From the NCBI GenBank assembly GCA_003142255.1, contig PLLO01000008.1:92748-156747 (forward strand): a stretch of 64,000 nt of DNA. Reading direction: 5' to 3'. This DNA comes from Bacteroidales bacterium (GTDB lineage: Bacteria > Bacteroidota > Bacteroidia > Bacteroidales > VadinHA17). How positions within the stretch are numbered: position 1 is the stretch's first letter; the number at the start of each line of letters is the position of its first letter. Positions 48,162 to 57,028 of this stretch are shown here, piece by piece. The notes below the pieces were generated by a model. The model saw nothing but the letters and a program-made list of their open reading frames with translations. It was not told the DNA's origin and searched no databases. The position numbers were made by a program, and so were the translations under genes.

Positions 48162-50006
48162 ATGACAGCTATGAATAAAAAAATAATATTACTGACAGGG
48201 ATAATACTATTGTTTATTGGTTCATGTAAAAATTATCTGGAACCATATCCAAATGGTGACCGGTCGGGCGAAGATCTGTGGAAATATCAGGAAATGGTAC
48301 AGGGATTGATAGGCAGGTGTTATGATTATATGCCCAGGAACTATAATGACAATGAAGGTACTTACCTTGATGGAGCAACTGACGATGCCGAAATAACAAG
48401 CTCTACCAATACTTTGTTCAGATTGGCCAAAGGAACACTTACGACAAGCAAAGATCCGTTTCTTACCTACTGGGACAGGGATTACAAAGCAATTTATCTG
48501 GTAAATTTATTTTTAAAAGACAGGAAGGGATTCAATACTCATTATATAATTGATCAGAATCTGAACGATCTCGTTCGCTATCGCCTTCAGGGTGAAGCTT
48601 TTGCTTTGCGCGCATGGTTCCAGTGGGATTTGCTTCAGAAATTCGGCGGTAAAGGAACAAATGGAGAAATGCTAGGATTTCCAATCATAACTGAACCCCT
48701 TGATGTTACAAAAGACATAAATCTTGAGCGAAATTCTTATGATGATTGTGTTAATCATATAATTGCCGATTGCGATTCAGCTTACAAGTACCTTCCAATT
48801 GCACATCGCGACTTCTTATTTCCTGCGAATTCTCCTGACCTTCTTTATGCAGGGGGACAACTTTGGGGACGGATGGATGGTATCACCACGAAGGCAATTA
48901 AGGCTAATGTATATCTTACGTGGGCAAGTCCACGATTCAATCCAGATAATCTGATATCACGCTGGGACAGTGCAGCTGTTAATGCCAAAAAAGTGATGGA
49001 TTTTAAACTAAAAATTGATGGCACCGTTACAAATGGATTTAATCCTGTCACCCAGGTAAACTGGTTCAATCCGAATTTTCCGGGAATTATTATTTCGTCT
49101 CGGTTTGTTACAGCCAATGCTGATATGGAAGCAATGGAAAGGATGTTTTATCCCGGAGGTTTCCAGGGAAATGGTGTAATAGGCGCCACCCAGGAACTTG
49201 TCAATTCTTTCCCAATGAATAACGGATATCCGATTAACGACCCGGCAAACCGGGGCATTTACGATCCGGCAAATCCTTACAAAAACCGTGACCCAAGGTT
49301 TTACAGTACGATTTTTTATAACACAGCTCAGGCTAAAGTGAATAACACCGGGGCAGTTATGTACACTTTTGAGAATTGGATCAATGGGGGTAAAGATGCA
49401 TCAGGCCTTAAATCGGATAATAGCAGAACCAACTATTATATCAAAAAATTTGTTTTCATGGGATTGAACTGGTCAGATCCTACGGTAGTAAGACAACCTC
49501 ATTCCAAGTTTTTCATACGCTGGACACATATGTGCCTGGCATTTGCTGAAGCTGCGAACCATGTTGTTGGACCAACAGATGCTTCAAGGTATGGTATATC
49601 TGCTAAAACAGCTATCCAGTACGTTAGGGCAAGAAAAACCCCTGATGGGGCTAATGGCCTTTCGCCTGCCGTTCCCGGCGCTGCAGATGGCTACCTTACC
49701 GAAGTAGCCAACTCAGGTGCATTTGAGTTTGATGCACTTGTTAAAAACGAACGAAGGATAGAAACCTGTTTCGAGGGTATGAGATTCTACGACCTCCGGC
49801 GCTGGACAACTGATTTAACAGAACTTAACAATACTGTACACGGAGCCTATATTGAAAGAAATGCCGATGCAACTTTTACATACGATCTGAATTTCGAGGT
49901 TGGAACACGTTCTTTTTCTTCTGCTTATCTTCCTATTCCATATAGTGAAATATTAAGGATGAATAAACTGGTTCAGAACGAAGGTTGGGATGGTTGGAAT
50001 AAATAA
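48162..50006 (+). CDS. SusD-type surface glycan-binding lipoprotein (SusD2)
   Basis: 614 residues; a second ATG three codons in (MNKKIILLTG) is equally possible. The lipobox is LLFIGSC. SusD features are LVRYRLQGEAFALRAWFQWDLLQKFGG, the central NRDPRFYSTIFYN, the C-terminal HMCLAFAEAANHVVGP and KNERRIETCFEGMRFYDLRRW. It pairs with SusC2, only 2 bases upstream. It differs strongly from SusD1, so the two pairs probably bind different oligosaccharides or different sizes. Confidence 0.94.
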   Translation: MTAMNKKIILLTGIILLFIGSCKNYLEPYPNGDRSGEDLWKYQEMVQGLIGRCYDYMPRNYNDNEGTYLDGATDDAEITSSTNTLFRLAKGTLTTSKDPFLTYWDRDYKAIYLVNLFLKDRKGFNTHYIIDQNLNDLVRYRLQGEAFALRAWFQWDLLQKFGGKGTNGEMLGFPIITEPLDVTKDINLERNSYDDCVNHIIADCDSAYKYLPIAHRDFLFPANSPDLLYAGGQLWGRMDGITTKAIKANVYLTWASPRFNPDNLISRWDSAAVNAKKVMDFKLKIDGTVTNGFNPVTQVNWFNPNFPGIIISSRFVTANADMEAMERMFYPGGFQGNGVIGATQELVNSFPMNNGYPINDPANRGIYDPANPYKNRDPRFYSTIFYNTAQAKVNNTGAVMYTFENWINGGKDASGLKSDNSRTNYYIKKFVFMGLNWSDPTVVRQPHSKFFIRWTHMCLAFAEAANHVVGPTDASRYGISAKTAIQYVRARKTPDGANGLSPAVPGAADGYLTEVANSGAFEFDALVKNERRIETCFEGMRFYDLRRWTTDLTELNNTVHGAYIERNADATFTYDLNFEVGTRSFSSAYLPIPYSEILRMNKLVQNEGWDGWNK

Positions 50007-50023
50007 TTTTTAAAAATGTGGTT

Positions 50024-50998
50024 ATGAAAAAAATACTTGCTTTGCTCATTCTTTCGATAGCACTGGTTTCGTGCTACAAGGATTATATAAATGACTTTGA
50101 TTATGACGCAGTGTATTTCGCATACCCCTTTGACGTCCGTACTATGGTGGTTGGTGAAGGGATGAATGTTGAGGTTGGAGTGGCATTATCCGGTGTGATG
50201 AAAAATACTCGTGATCGGGATGTTACATTTTCAATTGAAGACACTCTGATTAAGCCCGAAATACTCACAGCAATGAAAGGTGGCGCAACCTATATTAAAA
50301 ATTCAGTCAGTTCGGTTACTGCATTATTACCACTTCCGACAAATTACTATACTTTAAGTGATAATAATAAAATAGTAATAAAATCAGGTCAGCACGCGGG
50401 TTCTATAGTTTTGAAAGCTGACTCAATCAGTTTTCTGGCCGATGCAGCAACAATAAATGCGACTTATGCATTGCCTCTATACATCACCGCTGCTGATGCA
50501 GATACTATTCTTGATCCTTTGAGATATTCCGTAATCGGCATAAAATATGAAAATATGTTATTTGGCAATTACTGGCATGGGGGTGTAACCATCATAAAAG
50601 ATCCATCTGGGAATGTGATAGATACCATAATATATCCCACAGCTATTCCAACACCTGAGAATAAGATTTGGAAATTGACTACAGTTGCGCCAAATATATT
50701 GACAACAAATGGATTTAGTGATATAACAACATCAAAAAGCGAAATGAGTCTGACCCTGGATGGGACAAATATTTCTATAAGCAATGCTGTCGGATCATCA
50801 TATACGGTAATGCCTGATGGTGCAAGTACTTTTAACAAGGCAAAATTGCTTCAGGGCAGAAAGATTGTTCTGAGTTATAAATATGTTAATCTGGATGGGA
50901 ATACATGCTATGCTCAAGACACATTGACCTTCAGAAACAGAATACGTGACGGAGTAAACGAATGGCAGGACGAAAATCCTTCCCATTACCTGAAATAG
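50024..50998 (+). CDS. DUF1735-type surface glycan-binding lipoprotein
   Basis: 324 residues from the ATG at 50024; a GTG two codons earlier is less likely. The lipobox is IALVSC. An N-terminal Ig-like DUF1735/BT_3987 domain is recognisable from YDAVYFAYPFDVRTMVVGEG through VNVEVGVALSG-like strands and YYTLSDNNKIVIKSGQHAG to ALPLYITAAD. A C-terminal domain (YWHGGVTIIKDPSGNVIDT onward) resembles DUF4361. In PULs such proteins are surface binding partners of SusD. It is the last gene of the tight Sus block; the enzymes start 142 bases later. Confidence 0.8.
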   Translation: MKKILALLILSIALVSCYKDYINDFDYDAVYFAYPFDVRTMVVGEGMNVEVGVALSGVMKNTRDRDVTFSIEDTLIKPEILTAMKGGATYIKNSVSSVTALLPLPTNYYTLSDNNKIVIKSGQHAGSIVLKADSISFLADAATINATYALPLYITAADADTILDPLRYSVIGIKYENMLFGNYWHGGVTIIKDPSGNVIDTIIYPTAIPTPENKIWKLTTVAPNILTTNGFSDITTSKSEMSLTLDGTNISISNAVGSSYTVMPDGASTFNKAKLLQGRKIVLSYKYVNLDGNTCYAQDTLTFRNRIRDGVNEWQDENPSHYLK

Positions 50999-51140
50999 TA
51001 CTGATAATTCCGGATTGAGGCTTATCTAAGTATTGTATACTGATTTGCAAAAGCGATCCTGCAATTTAACATGAGTATATTATTTTTACAGCTTGACTGT
51101 ATCATGAACTGTTTTAAAGCGATATTATAATTAAAACACT

Positions 51141-52766
51141 ATGAGAGCCATATCATTAATAATAATAACTTTTTGCCTGACACAAAGTCTTCATGCAAAA
51201 AACATTAACATCATAGACTTAGGTGCGAAGCCTGATGGTGTTACCTTATGTACCGATCTGATCCAGAAAGCTATTGACGATTGTTCGGCCTCTGGCGGCG
51301 GAACAGTTACCGTACCTGCAGGTGTATTTCTTACCGGAACAATCTTCCTCAAGAACAATGTAATACTATATCTCGAAAATGGAGCAGTTCTGCTTGGGAG
51401 CACAAAAATTGAAGATTATAAGCCAGGTAATCTTATCAAAGCATATAAGGTACAAAATGTTGGAATTACGGGTAATGGTTCAATTGATGGACAGGGCTCA
51501 GCATTCTGGACTCCTGCAGATCGAAAGGCGATTCCTTATAATAGAGCGCCTCAATGGATTCATAACAGCCCGACACCAGGTAACCTTATAATGCTCGAAG
51601 CATGTAAAAATGTGATTATCGAAAATGTAACCTTAAGAGGATCTGAAAGCTGGACATTACATTTACTGGCATGTGATGAAGTTTTGGTTAACGGAATAAA
51701 GATTCGTAACCCGTTGCACGGACCAAATACCGACGGCATTGACATTCAGGCATGTAGTAATGTCCGGGTATCAGATTGTGACATTTATACGCGTGATGAT
51801 GCAATTGTAATAAAGAACAGGCATCCTAAATATTATGGTAAAGCTTGCGAGAATATTACCGTTACCAATTGCATAATAACAACTGTTTGCAATGGTTTTA
51901 AAATCGGAACAGAATCGATCAGCGATTTTAAAAATATTGTTTTTAGTAATTCAGTTATAAAAGCAGCAAAACCTGATGATGAGCTGGCGAAAATAGCTGC
52001 TTCTTATGTCGATCCGAACAATAGCCGTTACGGAATAGCTCCGTCAAGCGGAATAGCGCTTGAAACTGTTGACGGAGCAAATTTGCATGGTGTTACAATT
52101 ACAAACATAGTAATGGAAGGTGTATGGACGCCTATATTTATAAGACTGGCAAACAGAGGTGCCGGAGAACAGAAAGTGGCAGTTCCGGTTCCCGGAACAC
52201 TCAAAGATGTAATTATCTCCAACATTGTTGCTTATGATGCAAGTATAGCCTCTTCAATATCTGCAATTCCGGGATGTTATGTTGAAAATGTAATGCTGAA
52301 AAATATCCTGATTAAGACAAAGGGAGGTGGAGACAATAAATTAGCTCAAAAAGTATTGGATGAAAAGATCAAAACTTACCCCGATACTAAAATGTGGGGC
52401 CCGATGCCCGTATCCGGATTCTTTATACGACATGTAAAAGGACTTCAGATGAGTGACATTACAATCATTGTTGATGAGAATGACTTGCGTCCATTAATTA
52501 AGTTCGATGATGTTACAGACTTGTATATAAATAATCTGCAGACAAATGATGTACATAAGGGCGAATGTATATTGGATTTTAATAATGTAAAGAAGGCAAA
52601 CCTTGTCAATATTGATTTCCCAGAAGCTATAAAGATACCCTGGCTTTATTTTAAGGGTGATAAGACAGAAAATATTATTGTCCGGACTATTGATAATTTC
52701 CGGAGTAAAAGCTTTGTAAAATCAGATGAAAAAGTCAAAGCGAATGCGATTATAATTAATAATTAG
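51141..52766 (+). CDS. GH28 family pectinolytic glycoside hydrolase (tandem copy 1)
   Basis: 541 residues with signal peptide MRAISLIIITFCLTQSLHA. It is a right-handed beta-helix of family GH28 (galacturonan/rhamnogalacturonan hydrolases). The catalytic aspartates are present: D198 in NTDGIDI and D219-D220 in RDDAIVIKN. The position normally held by the G-H-G histidine reads VCN251GFKIG, and the RIK block reads IFIRLANRG. So the active site is a variant, probably not a classic endo-polygalacturonase. The protein is extended by a C-terminal beta part. The next gene is a close paralogue. Confidence 0.88.
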   Translation: MRAISLIIITFCLTQSLHAKNINIIDLGAKPDGVTLCTDLIQKAIDDCSASGGGTVTVPAGVFLTGTIFLKNNVILYLENGAVLLGSTKIEDYKPGNLIKAYKVQNVGITGNGSIDGQGSAFWTPADRKAIPYNRAPQWIHNSPTPGNLIMLEACKNVIIENVTLRGSESWTLHLLACDEVLVNGIKIRNPLHGPNTDGIDIQACSNVRVSDCDIYTRDDAIVIKNRHPKYYGKACENITVTNCIITTVCNGFKIGTESISDFKNIVFSNSVIKAAKPDDELAKIAASYVDPNNSRYGIAPSSGIALETVDGANLHGVTITNIVMEGVWTPIFIRLANRGAGEQKVAVPVPGTLKDVIISNIVAYDASIASSISAIPGCYVENVMLKNILIKTKGGGDNKLAQKVLDEKIKTYPDTKMWGPMPVSGFFIRHVKGLQMSDITIIVDENDLRPLIKFDDVTDLYINNLQTNDVHKGECILDFNNVKKANLVNIDFPEAIKIPWLYFKGDKTENIIVRTIDNFRSKSFVKSDEKVKANAIIINN

Positions 52767-52961
52767 CATGTAACGATCGTTGACAGGGTCAGAATAAAAT
52801 ATTCATGACATTCAATATATTCTACATAATTCAATGCTGATTATAAAAGCTGATTAAGTACAAAATAATTCAAGTAGGAGATGATTTCAGGAAGTGCTTG
52901 AAGAGATTAGGTTCAAGACCGATAAATATATCAGGCTAGGTTAGGTTGGTTTTGGATAGAG

Positions 52962-53006
52962 TACCTTTCCCCTGCCGGGATGCTAGTCCAGAAGGCAGGG
53001 GAGGTA
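52962..53006 (+). promoter_or_regulatory. Strong hairpin between the two GH28 copies
   Basis: CCCCTGCC (52969-52976) pairs with GGCAGGGG (52994-53001), and outer TACC with GGTA, around a 17-base loop, 40 bases before the second GH28 start. It is by far the most G+C-rich spot in this part of the PUL. It may be a terminator or processing site between the copies, or a scar of the duplication or of a mobile element. Confidence 0.55.
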
Positions 53007-53046
53007 TTCTTATCAAAGTTCATTAAATTCAATTAAAATAAACACA

Positions 53047-54678
53047 ATGAGAGCCATTTCATTAATAGTCATAATTTCTTGCCTGACACAAAGTATTCAG
53101 GCAAAAAACGTCAACATAATGGATCTTGGTGCTAAGCCCGATAGTGTAACCTTATGCACCGACCAGATTCAAAAAGCAATTGACGATTGTTCGGCTTCCG
53201 GTGGCGGAACAGTTACAGTACCAACAGGTGTATTTCTTACCGGAACAATCTTTTTAAAGAACAATGTAATACTATATCTTGAAAATGGCGCAGTCCTACT
53301 TGGGAGCACAAAAATCGGAGATTATAAGCCAGGCAGTCTTATAAGAGCCTTTCAGGCACAAAATATAGGTATAACCGGGAACGGGGCGGTAGATGGTCAG
53401 GGTCATTCATTCTGGATCCCAACAGGGGAAAAGACATTCGGGCCGGGGGAAAGGACATTTGCCCATAATCGCCCCACACCTGGTAACCTTGTGATGCTTG
53501 AAGGATGTAAGAATGTGAATATCGAAAATGTTACTTTAAGAGGATCTGAAAGCTGGACATTACATTTACTGGCATGTGATGAGGTTCATGTAAGCGGAAT
53601 AAAGATCCGTAACCCGTTACAAGGGCCAAACACCGATGGCATTGACATTCAGGCATGTAGCAATGTCCGGATTTCTGATTGTGACATCTATACGAATGAT
53701 GATGCAATAGTTTTGAAAAACAGAAATCCTAAATATTATGGTAAAGTTTGTGAGAATATTACCGTTACAAATTGTATAATAACAACCGTTTGCAATGGTT
53801 TTAAAATAGGAACAGAATCGATCAGCGATTTTAAAAATATTGTTTTTAGCAATTCAATTATCAAGACAGCAAAAACTGATGATGAACTGGCAAAAACGGT
53901 AGTCTCCTTTATTGATCCTGCTAATTATAAATATGAGTTAGCTCCAATTAGCGGGATAGCACTTGAAACTGTTGACGGGGCAAATTTGCAGGGTGTTACT
54001 ATTACAAATATCGTCATGGACGGAGTTCGTACCCCGATATTTATCAGACTTGCAAACAGGGGTGCAGGTGAACAGAAAGTTGCTGTTCCGGTACCCGGGA
54101 CACTTAAAGATGTGATTATATCAAATATAGTCGCTTATGGTGCAAGTACGGCCTCTTCAATATCCGCTATCCCCGGATGTTATGTTGAAAATGTAATGCT
54201 TCACAATATTCTGATCATGACAAAAGGTGGAGGGAATAAAGAATTGGCTCAAAAAGTACTGGACGAAAAGATTAAAACATACCCCGAAGCTAAAATGTGG
54301 GGGCCGATGCCCGTTTCCGGATTCTTTATACGACATGTGAAAGGACTTCAGATGAGTGACATTACGATCATTACTGATGAGAATGACATGCGTCCTTTAA
54401 TTAAGTTCGATGATGTTACAGACTTGTATATAAACAATCTTCAGACAAATGATGTACATAAGGGTGATTGTATATTGGATTTTAATAATGTAAAGAAGGC
54501 AAACCTGGTCAATATCGATTTCCCTGAAACTATAAAAATCCCCTGGCTGTACTTCAAAGGTAATGAAACGGAAAATATTGTTGTCAGAACGGTTGATAAT
54601 ATCCGGAGTGAAAGCTTTATAAAAACAGATGAGAAAGTCAATGGGGATGCAATTAAAAATATTAATGGTACGAATTAG
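53047..54678 (+). CDS. GH28 family pectinolytic glycoside hydrolase (tandem copy 2)
   Basis: 543 residues. It is very similar along its whole length to the preceding protein, including the signal peptide. Long identical blocks include ESWTLHLLACDEV, NTDGIDIQACSNVR and GFFIRHVKGLQMSDITII. The main differences are at residues ~125-145 (FWIPTGEKTFGPGERTF instead of FWTPADRKAIPYN), next to the expected substrate groove, and ~275-290. The catalytic aspartates and the same CNGFKIG and IFIRLANRG variants are kept. It arose by tandem duplication with diversification near the active-site cleft. Confidence 0.88.
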   Translation: MRAISLIVIISCLTQSIQAKNVNIMDLGAKPDSVTLCTDQIQKAIDDCSASGGGTVTVPTGVFLTGTIFLKNNVILYLENGAVLLGSTKIGDYKPGSLIRAFQAQNIGITGNGAVDGQGHSFWIPTGEKTFGPGERTFAHNRPTPGNLVMLEGCKNVNIENVTLRGSESWTLHLLACDEVHVSGIKIRNPLQGPNTDGIDIQACSNVRISDCDIYTNDDAIVLKNRNPKYYGKVCENITVTNCIITTVCNGFKIGTESISDFKNIVFSNSIIKTAKTDDELAKTVVSFIDPANYKYELAPISGIALETVDGANLQGVTITNIVMDGVRTPIFIRLANRGAGEQKVAVPVPGTLKDVIISNIVAYGASTASSISAIPGCYVENVMLHNILIMTKGGGNKELAQKVLDEKIKTYPEAKMWGPMPVSGFFIRHVKGLQMSDITIITDENDMRPLIKFDDVTDLYINNLQTNDVHKGDCILDFNNVKKANLVNIDFPETIKIPWLYFKGNETENIVVRTVDNIRSESFIKTDEKVNGDAIKNINGTN

Positions 54679-54779
54679 ACAGGTAAATTATAAGCTATTG
54701 CTAACCTGTGTCATATATTGCAAACACCTGAAGCGCTGATCTTGTATATTTTATTAAAATTAACAAATTCAATTAAACT

Positions 54780-56903
54780 ATGAAAATGCTTCAATTAAAG
54801 GGAAATTATAAGATAAGACTATTATTACTTTTTGTCTTGCCGGTATTTTTCGTATTTCCGCTAACGGGTAATGATTTTACTCCTCCTGATATAATGCTGA
54901 CTAAGAATAAAATCAGGATTGTATTTTCAGAAAAGGAACCGGCCCCGTTAAAAATTGCACTTGAAGCCCTGCAGAAGGATTTTCTTAATGTCATGGGCTT
55001 CAATCCTGTTGTCATCGGGAAGCTGGATAAAGACTATTCTCAGGTGACAATTGTAATTATGAACCGTGCCTCAGGAGCAATTAATGCCCCGGTTGATAAA
55101 AATAGAAAACTGGTTGGTTTTGAATCTCACCATGTGTACGCCGATTATAAAACCAACCGAATATACCTCGAAGGCTATGACCTCAGGGGAACAATATATG
55201 CAATTTTTACTTTCAGCGAAAAGATCCTGGGTGTTCCTCCGTTGCTTTACTGGAGCTCCTGGATTCCTGTAAAAAAGGATAATATTGTTGTCCCTGCCTC
55301 TACCGATTTTTTCTTCAAATCCCCACAGGTCCGGTACAGAACCTTTCTCCATAATGATACTGATTTCTTTGGTCCCTGGAGAGCTAACTCTGAGAAAAAT
55401 GATAATATATGGCTTGAAACAGTGCTCAGGCTCAAATTTAATACGGTGGAATTATCTTCCACTGTCCGGCCTGGCTACAAGATGTCGGCAGAGGCATATC
55501 AGGTAAACAATCACGGATTAATTCTTACTTCACATCATACAAACGGACTAAATACATCATTCAGCACCTGGGATTCTTATTGGAAGGAAGTAAGGAAGAC
55601 AGAGCCTCCAAAGTTGCTTTTGTCAAACGAACAGGCAATCCTCGATTTCTTCAGATATAATGCCGAAACAGTACAAAAAAGCGGAATTGAAAACCTGTGG
55701 ACTCTTGCTTTCAGAGGTTCCGGTGACCAGCCATTCTGGAGCGTTTTTGAAGATGCTCCAAAAGATGATAAAGAGAGAGCTGAGGTTATTAACAAGATGA
55801 TTCAGATTCAACTGAATCTGATAAAAGAGGTGACAGGAGAAAAGGATCCTTATGTACGCATAACTTTTTATGATGAAATTGCTGACCTGATGGCTAAAGG
55901 ATATCTTAAGCCTCCTGTAAGTGAGAATATGATCTGGACCTATGTTGCTGCCCGCCGTGACCCATATCCTTATTCTGATATTGTAAACTTTGATATGAGT
56001 AAACCGGTTAAGCTGGGATATTATATGAATTTTCAATTTTCATCAACTGGAGCTCATGTCACTCCTGCTGAAGGTCCCTGGCTAATGGAATTTAACTACC
56101 GTTATGTCAATAGTAAATCACCGCTTTACTTCTCGGTTGTTAATGGAGGCAACCTGCGCGAGTTTGTACTGGAACTTTCTGCTAATTCAAAAATGTTGTG
56201 GGATTACGATGCTTATAACTCAGATCAGTTTATAATTGATTATTCTGCACAATATTTTGGTGAGAAATATTCAAAAGAAATAGCGCAGTTATATAAAGAC
56301 TATTTTAATGCCTTCTGGCAACCTAAAAAGCCCGAATTTCCCGGGCTCGATCGCCAGTTCATCTTTCAGGATCTGCGATATCAGAGGGTTTTTGATCAGA
56401 TCATTAAAAACTTTTATGCTTCTGGAACAAGCCCAAATCTTAATCCTTTAAGTGAAATAGGATATGAACGCACACCTGGCCGGACTTTCCGAATCGATCT
56501 GAAAGACAATAATGCCGGTAACCAGGTGGATGCCATGCTCGCTGGTATGCAGCTCACTATTCCGAAGTTTGAAAATGTGTCGGCCCGTTGTTCTGAAATG
56601 ATGTTAAAACTTGATCCGGATAAACAAACCTTTTTTAATGACAATTTATGTTTGTATAGTTACTATATGACCCACCTCAGCAAAACACTATATCATTTTT
56701 TAATTGCTTACAAGACTCAGTCAGATAAAGATATATTGATAAGAAATCTTGACCTTGCATATTCTGAAGCTGTCATTGCACAGCAATATCTTTTTGAAGG
56801 GCAGCATGGTATATTTTCGACATGGTACATGAAAGCTGTCCCGCTGGAAAAATATACAAAATCTTTGATGGCACTTAAGGACGAGGCTTTGAAAAGGAAA
56901 TAA
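54780..56903 (+). CDS. GH115-like alpha-glucuronidase
   Basis: 707 residues with an N-terminal hydrophobic signal (LLLLFVLPVFFVFPLTG). The family pattern is visible: an N-terminal domain ending YDLRGTIYAIFTFSEKILGV, then KSPQVRYRTFLHNDTDFFGPW opening the barrel, FNTVELSSTVRPGYKMS, and LWTLAFRGSGDQPFW. GH115 enzymes remove (methyl)glucuronic acid from xylan and arabinogalactan. At about 700 residues it is shorter than most members and seems to lack the C-terminal beta domain. In this PUL it may remove glucuronate side groups from a pectic or gum-like polymer. Assignment is by pattern and not certain to family. Confidence 0.72.
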   Translation: MKMLQLKGNYKIRLLLLFVLPVFFVFPLTGNDFTPPDIMLTKNKIRIVFSEKEPAPLKIALEALQKDFLNVMGFNPVVIGKLDKDYSQVTIVIMNRASGAINAPVDKNRKLVGFESHHVYADYKTNRIYLEGYDLRGTIYAIFTFSEKILGVPPLLYWSSWIPVKKDNIVVPASTDFFFKSPQVRYRTFLHNDTDFFGPWRANSEKNDNIWLETVLRLKFNTVELSSTVRPGYKMSAEAYQVNNHGLILTSHHTNGLNTSFSTWDSYWKEVRKTEPPKLLLSNEQAILDFFRYNAETVQKSGIENLWTLAFRGSGDQPFWSVFEDAPKDDKERAEVINKMIQIQLNLIKEVTGEKDPYVRITFYDEIADLMAKGYLKPPVSENMIWTYVAARRDPYPYSDIVNFDMSKPVKLGYYMNFQFSSTGAHVTPAEGPWLMEFNYRYVNSKSPLYFSVVNGGNLREFVLELSANSKMLWDYDAYNSDQFIIDYSAQYFGEKYSKEIAQLYKDYFNAFWQPKKPEFPGLDRQFIFQDLRYQRVFDQIIKNFYASGTSPNLNPLSEIGYERTPGRTFRIDLKDNNAGNQVDAMLAGMQLTIPKFENVSARCSEMMLKLDPDKQTFFNDNLCLYSYYMTHLSKTLYHFLIAYKTQSDKDILIRNLDLAYSEAVIAQQYLFEGQHGIFSTWYMKAVPLEKYTKSLMALKDEALKRK

Positions 56904-57028
56904 AACAGAATTTTGAAAGGAAATCTTTTTATTCACTGGGATATTTCACGATTGAATCAAGCGTAATATTCAAAATATTCCAGACAAATACTCTTATCAA
57001 TCACTTCTATAACTTAAACACCATTGAA

